Source of the DNA: DATFVB01 sp963714035
GTDB lineage: Bacteria; Acidobacteriota; Thermoanaerobaculia; UBA5066; DATFVB01
DNA length: 64,000 bases
Reading direction: 5' to 3'
Assembly: GCA_963714035.1 (NCBI GenBank)
Contig: OY970224.1
Coordinates: forward strand, 2,604,001 to 2,668,000
Shown piece by piece: positions 16,541 to 25,835 of the stretch (its first letter is position 1; every line of letters begins with the position of its first letter). The notes under the pieces are model-generated. The model had not been told where the DNA came from, ran no database searches, and worked only from the letters and a program-made list of their open reading frames with translations. The translations under genes and the position numbers were made by a program.

Positions 16541-18040
16541 CTACGCGCCGCCGGTGATCGCGAACGCGGCCGGGATTTCGGTCGCGAAGGGCGGCCGGCG
16601 GATGTCGCGGACGCACGACGTGTCGAGATCGCGTACGGACGCCGTGCGGATGAACTGCCCCATCACCGACCACATGCACGGACTGTCGACCTGGTGCCCG
16701 TAGTGCGGCACCTCGATCTGCCGGCCGTTGGGGAGAGACTGCACCGCGCCTTTGCCGAGCCACTGCGGTGTCGAGCCGTCCGCTTCTCCGGAGAACATCA
16801 GGACCGGCACCGACGAGCGAATCGGCTCGAGGAAGCTCGCCGGCACGCTGCCGCGTACCCATTCCTTGCAGGCGTCTTCGTGCGCGCGAACGCGCCGCTC
16901 TCCCACGAACGTCGCCCGCGTTTCGGCGATCTCCGGTTCGGTGATGAACGGCACGCCCTCGGAACAGGTGATCGTCATGTACATCCCGCGCGCCAGGATC
17001 GATCCCGGGTTGTACGCGATCGCGACGGACTCGAAGGGGATCCAGTCGTCCTGGAACGCGCGGTGGACGATCAGCGGAACGAAACGGCCGAACGTCGTCG
17101 TGTAGAGCATCAAGCGCAGGCGCTCGACGTAGCTTTCGCGCTCGAGCGTCACACGCCGTTCCTTTTTCGTCACCGGGTCGATCATGCGGACGTCGATCGC
17201 GCCCCTTCCGAATCGCGCCAGCACGGCGTCGAACTCGTGGCGGAAGTTCGGAAACGCCGCCCGGCACGCGGCGTCGGCGTCGCAGTCCTTGTAGAGGAGG
17301 TCCAGGGCTTCCTGCGCCCCGCGCGCGAAGGGGAGCGGCTGCTTGATTCCGGGAGTCGCGACACCCGTCAGGAAGGCCGCCCGGACGCGGTCGCCGTGCT
17401 GGCGGATGTACGCCTGCGCCGCAATCGACCCGTAGGAAGCCGCGACGAGGTCGATCTTTTCGTAGCCGAGCGCGCCGCGGACTTCGTCCAGGTCGTCCAT
17501 CGCGATCGTCGTCGTGTAGAGCGCGAGGTCCGCGTCTCTTTCGAGGACCTGCCGGCAGGCGCGAACGAGCTCCGTCGGGAGGAGCTTCCCGAAGTAGCTC
17601 GGAAGGTCCGTCGAGTCGTCTCCGAGGTCGCAGTTCAGAGGATGCGACTCGCCGGTTCCACGCTGATCCACGAACACGAGGTCGTGGTCGGCGCGAAGTC
17701 CTTCCAGGAACCCCCCGTTTGCCGCCGGCGCGGTTCCGGATGCCGCCGCGCCCGGACCGCCGTGCAGCCAGAAAACGGGATCCGGCGCGGGCGTCTTCGA
17801 CAGCGCGGGGAGGACGAGGACGTGGAGGTCGATCTTCCTTCCTTTGCCCGAGGCCCGGTTCTCCCGGACCTCGTACGTCGCGCACCGGCCTCCGCCCGGA
17901 ACGTTCGGAACGTCGCACGCCTTGAAGACCGGCTTTGCCGCGGTCGCGGCGGCCGTCTCCGCGTTTGCCGGGACGCCGAGCGCAGCGGCGGTTCCGGCGA
18001 GGATCGATGCGAGAAGGGTTCTGCGTGAAATTGAACGCAT
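16541..18040 (-). CDS. Exported alpha/beta hydrolase, tripeptidyl-aminopeptidase-like
   Basis: 499 residues with a Tat-like signal (SISRRTLLASILAGTAAALG). The hydrolase core shows VFWLHGGPGAAASG (oxyanion-hole HGGPG), LVFVDQRGTGES, the nucleophile elbow VAASYGSIAAQAY near residue 190, and a late PVLMFSGEADGSTP with a following GHQVDSP histidine, the Ser-Asp-His order of proline iminopeptidase/TAP-type peptidases. Paired cysteines suggest disulphide bonds, consistent with export. Likely acts on peptides or esters outside the cytoplasm. It is leftward and separated from the next leftward hydrolase by a repeat tract. Confidence 0.85.
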   Translation of the reverse strand: MRSISRRTLLASILAGTAAALGVPANAETAAATAAKPVFKACDVPNVPGGGRCATYEVRENRASGKGRKIDLHVLVLPALSKTPAPDPVFWLHGGPGAAASGTAPAANGGFLEGLRADHDLVFVDQRGTGESHPLNCDLGDDSTDLPSYFGKLLPTELVRACRQVLERDADLALYTTTIAMDDLDEVRGALGYEKIDLVAASYGSIAAQAYIRQHGDRVRAAFLTGVATPGIKQPLPFARGAQEALDLLYKDCDADAACRAAFPNFRHEFDAVLARFGRGAIDVRMIDPVTKKERRVTLERESYVERLRLMLYTTTFGRFVPLIVHRAFQDDWIPFESVAIAYNPGSILARGMYMTITCSEGVPFITEPEIAETRATFVGERRVRAHEDACKEWVRGSVPASFLEPIRSSVPVLMFSGEADGSTPQWLGKGAVQSLPNGRQIEVPHYGHQVDSPCMWSVMGQFIRTASVRDLDTSCVRDIRRPPFATEIPAAFAITGGA

Positions 18041-18059
18041 GTCCGCCCCTGTTCTTACG

Positions 18060-18230
18060 GCCCCGGCGGTTGAAAGTTGCGGGGCGGCGGCAAATCCCGC
18101 CGCCAGTTGCGAGTTGGGGCGGCGAAGACGCCGCCAGTTGCGAGTGACGAGTTGAGAGTCGAAGGTCAGGTCACCGGCCAGTTCACGACCCCCGACGGTC
18201 CTCCGCCAGCCATCGCGCGCTCCCTCGCCG
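18060..18230. repeat. AACTCG-type tract between two hydrolase genes
   Basis: Contains GTTGAAAGTTGCGGGGCGGC, CGCCAGTTGCGAGTTGGG and CCAGTTGCGAGTGACGAG, of the same low-complexity family as 16330-16540. No gene or clear terminator seen. Confidence 0.5.
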
Positions 18231-19901
18231 CTACGGCTTCGCCGCGAGCCCTTCGGAAATCGGCAGATGGCTCCGCAGCCAGCGGGCGACGTCGGGCCAG
18301 CCCTGGTTTCCGAAGCCGGTCTGCCGGTGGTACGGCACGTCCGCTTTCGCCAGGACGTTCAGCGCGTGGTTGGCGCCGGGCACGACGAGGATGGTCGCGT
18401 CGCGGTTTCCCGCGCGCTCGAATGCGGCGCGCATGATCGGAACGTTGACGGCGGGATCGACGTTGCGGTCGTTGCCCCCGAACACCGCGAGCACCGGAGC
18501 CTTCACGCGGTCGAGCGCGGGGACGGGGTCGTAGCGCCAGTTCGCGCGCCCCCATTCCCACTCGGGATCGTCCTTCTTGTCCGACTCGAGCACGTCGTCG
18601 GGAAAGCCCTTCGCCTTCGCGGCCTCCCGCGCCGTCCGATAACGTCCCCAGTCTTCCCGCGTTTCCGCGTAGTGGACCGCGAGATCGAGATACGCCGCCT
18701 CCTGATCGCGCGCGGCGCTGTCGAACCCGCGATCGGCGAGCTCGTTGATCCGGCGGTTCTTCTCCTGCACGAAGGGCGAGACGGCCGGCGGAACGAAAAT
18801 GACGACGAAGTCGACCTCGCGCCCCTTCGACGCCGCGAGCGGCGCGAGCCATCCGCCCTGGCTCCGGCCCGTGACGCCGACCGCGTTCGGCAGGATGTCG
18901 GGTCTCGTCTTGAGGTACCGGACCGCCGCGAGCGCGTCATCGGCATCGACGGCGAAGGAATGGATCGGATTCCCGGGTGTGGCGCCGTTGCCGCGCCGGT
19001 CGAAAATGAGCGCGGCGAGCCCGTACGAGGCGAAGATCTCGGCGTCCCTCCGCGCGCCGGAGCGGACCGCCCAGTCCGAGCCACCGAGGACGACGACCGC
19101 AGCGAGGCGGGCGCCGCTCCCTGCCGGGCGCAGGAGCGTTCCCGCTACGGCGTCTCCGAAGCGGACCTCTTCCTCGACGATCTTGCAGCGCGTTCCCTGA
19201 AGGGTCTCTGTCTTTCCGATGCCCGCCGCGGCCCAGTCGATGCCGGAAACCGCGTCGTCGGCGCCGCGCCGGAACGTCACGCGCGCTTCGGCCGGCCGCG
19301 GCACGTACATGCCTCCTCCCGCGAAAAACTGGTCCCGATCGATCGGGAAGAGCGCGCCCTGGCGTCCGGTGCCGAGGTCCGTGTAGACGAGCTCGCCCCA
19401 CGGGCGAGTCGAGACGAGGAGCGTTCGATCCCGGCCGAGCGAGTAAGTCCCTGCGAGATCGGCGAAGTCTTCGGGCCGAAGGCGAGAGATCTCCACCGCC
19501 GAACGGATCAACTCGAAATGCCCGCGGCGCCCGGCCCAGTCGACCGATCCGGCGATCCCCTCTCCCTCCACGCGTCCGTCGAACCGGAGCACCTGCCCGT
19601 TCGGCCGCTTCCGATCGATGACGATCCGGGGCGGACTCCAGACGGAAACGGTCGCGGGAAGGTCGTATTGGCGGCGCGTCAGCTCGTCGAAGCGGGCGGT
19701 CGGAACGCCGCCGTCTTCGCAGATTCGGAGGCGAAGCGGAGCGTCGACGTCGCCGTCGAGATACATCCACCCCGCCCAGTCGCCGGTCGGTGGCGCATCG
19801 GGCGCGGCTCCGAGGAGCGCGAGCATCATGACGGCGGCGCTGATCGCGGCCGGTCGAATTTTCCGCTTTGCCAGTATCTGCACGTCGTCGATTTTCTTCA
19901 A
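18231..19901 (-). CDS. Exported alpha/beta hydrolase with N-terminal beta-rich domain
   Basis: 556 residues. After a signal-like helix (AAVMMLALLGAAPDA) about 200 residues look like a beta-barrel-like domain (GDWAGWMYLDGDVDAPLRLR, FAGGGMYVPRPAEARVTF). The hydrolase domain follows: VVVLGGSDWAVRSG, FDRRGNGATPGNPI, the nucleophile motif GVTGRSQGGWLAPLAAS near residue 355, VLAVFGGNDRNVDPAVN and the histidine in VVPGANHALN. This matches dienelactone hydrolase/S9-peptidase-like enzymes. The substrate cannot be told. The start at 19901 gives a Lys-rich pre-signal; a closer start is possible. Confidence 0.8.
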   Translation of the reverse strand: MKKIDDVQILAKRKIRPAAISAAVMMLALLGAAPDAPPTGDWAGWMYLDGDVDAPLRLRICEDGGVPTARFDELTRRQYDLPATVSVWSPPRIVIDRKRPNGQVLRFDGRVEGEGIAGSVDWAGRRGHFELIRSAVEISRLRPEDFADLAGTYSLGRDRTLLVSTRPWGELVYTDLGTGRQGALFPIDRDQFFAGGGMYVPRPAEARVTFRRGADDAVSGIDWAAAGIGKTETLQGTRCKIVEEEVRFGDAVAGTLLRPAGSGARLAAVVVLGGSDWAVRSGARRDAEIFASYGLAALIFDRRGNGATPGNPIHSFAVDADDALAAVRYLKTRPDILPNAVGVTGRSQGGWLAPLAASKGREVDFVVIFVPPAVSPFVQEKNRRINELADRGFDSAARDQEAAYLDLAVHYAETREDWGRYRTAREAAKAKGFPDDVLESDKKDDPEWEWGRANWRYDPVPALDRVKAPVLAVFGGNDRNVDPAVNVPIMRAAFERAGNRDATILVVPGANHALNVLAKADVPYHRQTGFGNQGWPDVARWLRSHLPISEGLAAKP

Positions 19902-20029
19902 CGTTCGGCCGGCGAGTCTAGCCGATGTTTCGGGGCGCGCGTTGTCGAATTCATGCGCTGCCGCCGCCGTTGCGGGTGACGGATTTCGCGCTCGGCGCCG
20001 CGGGTGTAGTCTTATTTTTGGAGGTTTTT

Positions 20030-20515
20030 ATGGCCACGAAGAAATCGTCTCTCAAGCCCGCCGCGAAGAAGAGCTCGGCCCGAAAGGCTGAACCGAAGAA
20101 GACGTCCACGAAAAAATCGAGCGCATCGCAAGCGCTGAAATTCACCTCGGTTTCGCCTTCCTTCACCGTCAACGATCTCGAGAAGAGCCTCGCCTGGTAC
20201 ACCGGCGTCCTCGGCTTCTCGACCGGCGAGAAGTGGGAGCGCGACGGCAAGCTGATGGGCGCGGAGCTCTCGGCCGGCGACGTCGAAATCATGATCGGGC
20301 AGGACGACTGGAAGAAGGGCCGCGACCGCAAGAAGGGCGAAGGCTTCCGGATCTACTGCGAGACGAAGCAGGACCTCGACGGACTCGCCCGCGCGATCGA
20401 ATCCCGCGGCGGCACGCTTTACAGCCCGCCCGCGGACACGCCCTGGGGAACCCGCGACTTCTCGCTGAGCGATCCGGACGGATTCAAGATCACGATCGCG
20501 ACGCCGGCGAAGTAA
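20030..20515 (+). CDS. VOC/glyoxalase-like protein with Lys-rich N-terminal tail
   Basis: 161 residues from the ATG at 20030, directly after GGAGGTTTTT. The first 35 residues are a Lys/Ser/Ala tail (KPAAKKSSARKAEPKK) like a histone H1-type segment. A single vicinal-oxygen-chelate domain follows: FTSVSPSFTVNDLEKSLAWY, VLGFSTGEKWERDGK, FRIYCETKQDLDGLARAIES and FSLSDPDGFKITIATP. VOC proteins bind a metal and act on small electrophiles or give resistance by binding; no specific substrate is indicated. The Lys-rich tail suggests nucleic-acid or polyanion association (inference). Confidence 0.82.
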   Translation: MATKKSSLKPAAKKSSARKAEPKKTSTKKSSASQALKFTSVSPSFTVNDLEKSLAWYTGVLGFSTGEKWERDGKLMGAELSAGDVEIMIGQDDWKKGRDRKKGEGFRIYCETKQDLDGLARAIESRGGTLYSPPADTPWGTRDFSLSDPDGFKITIATPAK

Positions 20516-20589
20516 GGGTCCCGGCAGGCGGAGTCCTGGCCGTAACGAATTGCCGGCTCGGGGTCACCCGGGCCGGCCCTTCGCGGGGA

Positions 20590-20871
20590 TCAGGCCCCGT
20601 GGGACACGTCGATCGACACGTAGTCTCCGAAGCTCAACGCTCTGATGGCGAGCTTGAACTTCGCGAGCTCTTCCGACTCGATTCCGGCGCCGTCGAGCAG
20701 GTGATCGAGCATCGCATCCGGCGCGCGATTGTCGTAGCTCTTCACGAAGACGTGCATCTCGTACTCGGGCGGATGAGCCTTTGGATCGAAGGAAGAATCG
20801 TGGGGGTCGGGGTTTGCCGCCGCGACTTTTCGGACGACGACCACCTTGTCGATCATCGGCTTCGTATTCAT
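20590..20871 (-). CDS. Small conserved-looking hypothetical protein
   Basis: 93 residues from the ATG at 20871 (GAGTCCC just upstream). It reads NTKPMIDKVVVVRKVA, then HPPEYEMHVFVKSYDNRAPD and FKLAIRALSFGDYVSIDVS. No family recognised; the composition is a normal soluble alpha/beta mixture, and the codon pattern is that of a real gene. It faces the VOC gene convergently (74 bp between stops). Repeat DNA begins upstream. Confidence 0.55.
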   Translation of the reverse strand: MNTKPMIDKVVVVRKVAAANPDPHDSSFDPKAHPPEYEMHVFVKSYDNRAPDAMLDHLLDGAGIESEELAKFKLAIRALSFGDYVSIDVSHGA

Positions 20872-20965
20872 TTTCGGGACTCCTCTGGCGCGTATTGTAC
20901 GCGGACCGTCGGCCTCGCGCGCGCCGCTTTGCGGCGGGAACGCTGCGGCCTCCCGGATCGCGGAC

Positions 20966-21329
20966 CTCATGAGCAATGTCATCTCGAGGAGCGAAGCGAC
21001 GAGGGATCTCGGTCGACCGAGGTCCTTCGCTGCGCTCGGGAGAGAGCAACTCCGCGCTCATGCGGATGAGCGCTTCGTGCTCACACTTTCCGCGATCTGC
21101 TCGAGCACTTGCGTGCGCGGCGATTGACGTCCCCCAGCGCTTGAGCGCTGGCCACTTCGTGGCTGCGACTCCGTCGCGCGCTGAATTCGACCTTCGCGGC
21201 TCGCCTGGTTCCCCCCACCGGCGGCTCGCTTCGCTCGCGGCCTTGTGTGGCTCGACCGCTCCGGCGCCCCCCGGGGGACGCCGCGAAGCCCCGGGGTGGA
21301 ACGGTCGGCGGTCGAGTCCCGCGGGGGAG
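20966..21329. repeat. Composite of two dispersed repeat families
   Basis: Left part: TGTCATCTCGAG at 20977, then GGAGCGAAGCGACGAGGG and GCACTTGCGTGCGCGGCG, the same family as 7856-8102 but without the right end. Right part (about 21195-21300): GCGGCTCGCTTCGCTCGC and GTGGCTCGACCGCTCCGGCG, the complement of the block at about 29997-30050. No gene is supported. Confidence 0.6.
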
Positions 21330-23318
21330 CTACATCTTTCGCAGGACGGTCCACCCGGCCATCCCGAGCAGCAAGGCCAGGCCGGCGAGAGCGCCGGGAC
21401 CCGCCGTCGGAACCGCCGCACCGGGCGCCGTGAATGCCGCGCCGCACGAGAGGTTCGAATTCAGCGTGACCGGCGCCGTCGAGCCCACGCCCGCGCAGGC
21501 GCCGCTCCAGCCGGCGAACTTCGCGCCGGCGGCTGGCGTGGCGGTCAGGGTGATCGCCGTGCCCGGGAAGTAAGCGTCGGCGCAGGCCGCGGGGCAGCCG
21601 ATTCCGGCCGACGGCGTGCTCGTGACGTGGCCCGGACCGGTGACCGCGACCGTCAGGGTGAACGCGTCGCTTCCCGCCTTGCCGGTCCCGATCGCCTTCA
21701 GCTCGTACGCGCCGACGTCGCAATGGGCGCCCTGCGGACGCGTCGTTTCGGTCGTCTGGTCGGTGGCGGGGCAGCTCGCGTCGCCGCCGTGGTCGAGCGC
21801 CGGGCTCGTGAGCTCGAGAGCCATGGTGGCGGTGGGCCCGCCGACGTTGGCGAGCGCTGCGAGACCCGGGTCGAGCGGCGTCCCCGAGGTTCCGATCTGG
21901 TCCCCGGCTCCCGCGGTGAAGGATCCGCCCAGGACTCCGCCGAACGCGACGCCGATGACGTTGTGGCCGCCGGAGACGACGCTGACGCTGCCGATCTGGC
22001 CATCCGGATCGGCTCCGGACGTGGTGTTCTTCGCCACGATCGTGTTGACGATCGTCGTCGGATTGCCCGTGATGTGGATTCCGCCGCCTCCGCTGTCCGC
22101 GTGGTTGGCGGAGATCGTGACGTTCGTCAGCGTCGAGGCCTGGTCCGAAGAGAGCCCGCCGCCGAAGCCTTCCGCGGCGGTATTGCCCGTGATCGTGCAG
22201 TTGGTGACGGCGAGGCTGCCGGAGGCGAAGATCGCTCCCCCCTCGGAATGGATCTGCGCGCTGTTGTTCGACAGCGTCGAGGTCCGGATCGTGAGGTCCC
22301 CGACGAGAGAAATCGCGCCCCCTCGGGCCGTTCCCCAGCGGCCGATGTCGGTGTTGGTGGCGCCGGCGTTCGCGCTGTTTCCGTCGAATTGCGAACGATC
22401 GATCGTGGGCGCCGTGTCGCTCTCGACGAGCAGCGCGCCGCCTGCCGCGTTTCCGCCGAGACCGGTCCCGCTGTCGTCGCCGAACCCGCCGCCGGCGAGG
22501 TTCGTCATGAACGTCGCGTCGGAAAGGCTGAACTGCTGATCCGCCGTCCACACCGCGCCGCCGGCGCCATTGCCGCCGTTTCCGTTCGATATCCCTCCGC
22601 CGCCGCCGGAGGCCGTGTCCCCGATGAAACGCGAACCGGAGATCGTCAGGACGTTCCCTTCGCTCCAGATCGCTCCGCCGAACGCGTTGCCCCCGACGCC
22701 TCCGGGGGTTCCGGGACCGCCCGTTCCGCCCGATGCGCTGTCGTTGTCGAATTCACAGCTCGAGATGTCGAGCGTCGCTCCGGAGTCGTTGTAAATCGCT
22801 CCGCCCGACGCGGTGCCGCCCCCGCCGCCGGCGCCGCTCGGGTTGATGGCGCTGTTGCCGCCCCGCGCCTGATCGACGTCGAACGTGCAGGAAAGGAGAT
22901 GGAGCGTCCCCCGGTTCCAGATCGCCCCGCCGAAACCGGGGCCGCCCGCCACCCCCGCGGCGCCGTCGGCGCCCCTGGCCAGTCCACCGGTGAACGTCAG
23001 GGCCTGAAGGGAAGCGGTCTTTCCCGCCGCGATCTTGAAGATCCTGCTGGCGCTGTTTCCGGAGAGCGTCACGCCGCCGGTCATGGAGATGCTCGCGTTG
23101 ATGTCGATCTCGCCCGAGGTCAGCGTGATCGTCTGGAAGATGATGGACGAATCGAAGACGATGGAATCGTTGTCGGCCGACGCCAGGATCGCGGCGCGGA
23201 GCGTGCCGGGCCCGCTGTCGTTCGTGCTGGTGACGGTACGCGTGGCGGCGCGAAGGGGAAGGGCCAGAAGAACCGCCCCGACGGCGAGGATGGCGCGAGG
23301 CAGGCGAATTCCGTTCAA
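21330..23318 (-). CDS. Secreted beta-helix (choice-of-anchor Q) surface protein
   Basis: 662 residues. Signal peptide (AILAVGAVLLALPLRAA), then TVTSTNDSGPGTLRAAILAS, the hallmark opening of bacterial CSLREA/choice-of-anchor Q proteins. The middle is a right-handed parallel beta-helix made of many Asn/Gly-rich coils (GGAIWNRGTLHLLSCTF, GGAIYNDSGATLDISSC, NCTITGNTAAEGFGG). Around residue 545 an InlB B-repeat-like module appears (VTGPGHVTSTPSAGIGCPAA, FAGWSGACAGVGS). The C-terminus VPTAGPGALAGLALLLGM followed by RKM resembles an IPTL/VPTL-CTERM sorting tail. Probably a cell-surface adhesin or matrix protein (inference). Confidence 0.82.
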   Translation of the reverse strand: MNGIRLPRAILAVGAVLLALPLRAATRTVTSTNDSGPGTLRAAILASADNDSIVFDSSIIFQTITLTSGEIDINASISMTGGVTLSGNSASRIFKIAAGKTASLQALTFTGGLARGADGAAGVAGGPGFGGAIWNRGTLHLLSCTFDVDQARGGNSAINPSGAGGGGGTASGGAIYNDSGATLDISSCEFDNDSASGGTGGPGTPGGVGGNAFGGAIWSEGNVLTISGSRFIGDTASGGGGGISNGNGGNGAGGAVWTADQQFSLSDATFMTNLAGGGFGDDSGTGLGGNAAGGALLVESDTAPTIDRSQFDGNSANAGATNTDIGRWGTARGGAISLVGDLTIRTSTLSNNSAQIHSEGGAIFASGSLAVTNCTITGNTAAEGFGGGLSSDQASTLTNVTISANHADSGGGGIHITGNPTTIVNTIVAKNTTSGADPDGQIGSVSVVSGGHNVIGVAFGGVLGGSFTAGAGDQIGTSGTPLDPGLAALANVGGPTATMALELTSPALDHGGDASCPATDQTTETTRPQGAHCDVGAYELKAIGTGKAGSDAFTLTVAVTGPGHVTSTPSAGIGCPAACADAYFPGTAITLTATPAAGAKFAGWSGACAGVGSTAPVTLNSNLSCGAAFTAPGAAVPTAGPGALAGLALLLGMAGWTVLRKM

Positions 23319-23613
23319 GGTTCTCTCCTATCGGTGCCCTGGATTTCCTTTGAGTTCGGGTGCGTTCACTCTACTGCAGGTGCGGCGGGGTTGTAAACAT
23401 GACTCGGCCGGATCGCGACGGGACTGGATGCGAGCGGTCCTGATTTGTTGTATTAAACGATCGCGCGGCAACGGGAGCCGCCCCCGGCCGGCTACTTCAC
23501 CCTGTCAGCTTCGTTTCCCGTCGTCTGCTACAATCCTCCCCAGACCGACAACCGAGCACCTGGGAAGGAACTTCGCTTCGCGGAGCGCCGCGCGGGAGAC
23601 GAAAGGAGCTTCA
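23319..23613. promoter_or_regulatory. Divergent upstream region with a -10-like TACAAT
   Basis: About 295 bp between divergent secreted-protein genes. TACAAT at 23529-23534 is a good -10 for the rightward RCC1 gene; CTGTCA at 23502-23507 is too far for a standard -35. TTGTTGTATTAAACG near 23442 is an A+T-rich patch. No gene is supported. Confidence 0.4.
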
Positions 23614-25335
23614 ATGAGCGAGGGAGTCTTTCCACGACGCGTTTCTGCCGCCGCCTTCCTGATCGCCGCGGTTTTCGCCTCACGCGCCGCCGCCGTGACG
23701 CCCGGCGTGCAACGGCTCGTTGGCCCCGCGACCCCGGGTGCCTCGATGGGGTCGGTCACGGCCGGCGCCGCGTTCGCCTGCGGGATCGAAAACCATGGTC
23801 AGCTCGTTTGCTGGGGCGACAACGGGTCGCGGGCGTTGATTCCGCCGCCGTCGGGAACGTTCACCGAGGTGTCCGCCGGGGATTCGTACGCTTGCGCCAT
23901 CCGGACGGACGGAACCGTCGTCTGCTGGGGGTACAACACGTTCGGCGAGGCGATCGCTCCGGCCGGCAGGTTTCAGCATCTTGCCGCGGGCACCGGCTAC
24001 GTGACGTGCGGCATTCGCACCGACGGGACGATGACCTGCTGGGGTTCGCACAGTTTCGTCCCCCAGAACACTCCGGGAATCTTCACGGAGACGAGCGTCG
24101 GAGGTCGCTTTGCCGTCAGCCTTCGATCCGACGGAACGCTGGACTTCAACGGCGGGGGGGCGTTCAGGCAGGTCAGCTCGGGCGACGGTCACACTTGCGC
24201 GATCCGCATGGACAGCACTCTCCAGTGCTGGCGCCTCCAGTACGTGAGCCCGAACGCCGACTTCGGGCAGGCGAACCCCCCCGCGGGACTCTACCTTCAG
24301 GTGAGCGCCGGATTCTCGCACACGTGCGCGATCGAAGCCGACGGGTTCCTGCGATGCTGGGGGAAAAACGACGTCGGCCAGTCGTCGCCGCCCGACGGGA
24401 CTTTCGTCGCGGTCGCGGCCGGAAGGAACCTCTCCTGCGGGATCCGGACGACGGGCCAGATGGTCTGCTGGGGCGACTCGCGCGCCCTTTCGCCACCCAA
24501 CTTTCATTACGGCCACCAGACCGTCAGCGCCGGTTTTCAGCACAACTGCCGGCTTCGGGCCGATGGGACGGCGCACTGCTGGGGAGACAACGCGCACCAT
24601 CAGACCGACGCGCCGCAGGGGACGATCTTTTCGAGCGTGAGCTCGGGCTCCTTCCATTCCTGTGGCCTGACGACGGATCACGCGCCCGTCTGCTGGGGAT
24701 TGAACGACTCGGGCCAGGCGTCGCCGCACTCGGGGACGTTCACGCAGGTCGCCGCCGGCGGATTCCACACCTGCGGCCTGAGGTCCGACGGCACGCTGGA
24801 CTGCTGGGGGCAGAACGACAAGGGGCAGGCGACTCCGCCGTTCGGGACGTTTCGGGAAGTCACGGCGGGAGCCAATCACGCATGCGCGCTCGCGTCGAAC
24901 GGGTCGATCTCGTGCTGGGGCTCCAACGAGCACGTCGTGACGCCGGTGGGCCAGGCGACTCCGCCCTCGGGCTCGTTCGTGGACGTGAGCGCCGGCCTGT
25001 TCCACACCTGCGGACTCCGGGACGACCTGACCGTGACGTGCTGGGGGTACGACGAGTACGGCCAGACGGACGCTCCGGCGGGGAAGTTCCTCCAGATCTC
25101 GAGCGGCGGTTTCCACACCTGCGGCCTGAGGGAGGACGGAACCGTCGCTTGCTGGGGATTGAACCAGGAGCACCAGGCAGACGCGCCCGCCGAAAACTTC
25201 ATCCAGGTCTCGAGCGGCGGTTATCACACTTGCGGCGTCAAGTCGGATGACGACATCAAGTGCTGGGGCAGGAACGACCACGGGCAGGCCGATGCGGTCG
25301 CTGCGGCGAGCACGAAGGGGAAAGCGGGACACTGA
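23614..25335 (+). CDS. Secreted RCC1-repeat beta-propeller protein
   Basis: 573 residues from the ATG at 23614, preceded by GAAAGGAGCTTCA. A signal peptide (AAFLIAAVFASRAAA) is followed by at least a dozen tandem RCC1-type repeats of about 37-40 residues, each with the core C-G/A-I/L-R-x-D-G-T-x-x-C-W-G, for example CAIRTDGTVVCWGYN and CGLRSDGTLDCWGQN. Two cysteines per repeat suggest a disulphide-stabilised extracellular propeller. RCC1-type repeats of this Cys-rich kind are common in secreted proteins of Myxococcota and Acidobacteriota and probably serve binding, not nucleotide exchange. Repeat five lacks the first cysteine (SLRSDGTLDFNGGG). Confidence 0.88.
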   Translation: MSEGVFPRRVSAAAFLIAAVFASRAAAVTPGVQRLVGPATPGASMGSVTAGAAFACGIENHGQLVCWGDNGSRALIPPPSGTFTEVSAGDSYACAIRTDGTVVCWGYNTFGEAIAPAGRFQHLAAGTGYVTCGIRTDGTMTCWGSHSFVPQNTPGIFTETSVGGRFAVSLRSDGTLDFNGGGAFRQVSSGDGHTCAIRMDSTLQCWRLQYVSPNADFGQANPPAGLYLQVSAGFSHTCAIEADGFLRCWGKNDVGQSSPPDGTFVAVAAGRNLSCGIRTTGQMVCWGDSRALSPPNFHYGHQTVSAGFQHNCRLRADGTAHCWGDNAHHQTDAPQGTIFSSVSSGSFHSCGLTTDHAPVCWGLNDSGQASPHSGTFTQVAAGGFHTCGLRSDGTLDCWGQNDKGQATPPFGTFREVTAGANHACALASNGSISCWGSNEHVVTPVGQATPPSGSFVDVSAGLFHTCGLRDDLTVTCWGYDEYGQTDAPAGKFLQISSGGFHTCGLREDGTVACWGLNQEHQADAPAENFIQVSSGGYHTCGVKSDDDIKCWGRNDHGQADAVAAASTKGKAGH

Positions 25336-25391
25336 AGGGCGAGCCGCGTCGCGGAGGAAAAATCGCGGCCGGGATTGACACAAACGCCGAG

Positions 25392-25835
25392 CTAACTCTT
25401 CTTTTCGCGGAGAGCTTCGAGAACTCGGAGGTCCTCGCGGTCCTTGGGCCGGCCGGCGGCGCGCTTCATCTGGATGAGCTGGTCGAGACCGGCGAAGGAC
25501 GTGGAAATCCCTCCGATCTCGCCGAAAACACGACCGCCCCAAACCTGCTCGAATGTGGCTCCTTTGACGAATGGGTGGATGTCCGTCTGGAGTATGTACT
25601 GGCGAATCAGAATTTTCTTCGACAGCAAGTCGTCGATCGAGAGATCGGTCACGTCGTATCCGAAATCCCGAAGCGCGGCATGGACACGATCGGCGTTTTC
25701 TCGCGTCGGCTCGATGAAGATATCCACGTCCAGGGTCGCGCGGGCGTACCCGTGGATCGGAAAAGCGGTTGCTCCGATGACGACGTACCGAACGTTACGT
25801 TCGTTTAACGATCGAAGGAGCTTCGGCGTGTCCAT
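25392..25835 (-). CDS. Nucleotidyltransferase-like protein (AbiEii/MNT-like)
   Basis: 147 residues. VRYVVIGATAFPIHGYARAT followed by LDVDIFIEPTRENADRV is the G-(S/A)-x9-DxD arrangement of minimal nucleotidyltransferases of the AbiEii/DUF6036 kind. Next come DLSIDDLLSKKILIRQYIL, VDIHPF-like TDIHPFVKG and the closing QLIQMKRAAGRPKDREDLRV, typical of this family. Members act in toxin-antitoxin or abortive-infection systems by transferring nucleotides to tRNA or protein. The gene overlaps a small upstream frame by 41 bp, so the two are very likely cotranscribed. Confidence 0.82.
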   Translation of the reverse strand: MDTPKLLRSLNERNVRYVVIGATAFPIHGYARATLDVDIFIEPTRENADRVHAALRDFGYDVTDLSIDDLLSKKILIRQYILQTDIHPFVKGATFEQVWGGRVFGEIGGISTSFAGLDQLIQMKRAAGRPKDREDLRVLEALREKKS

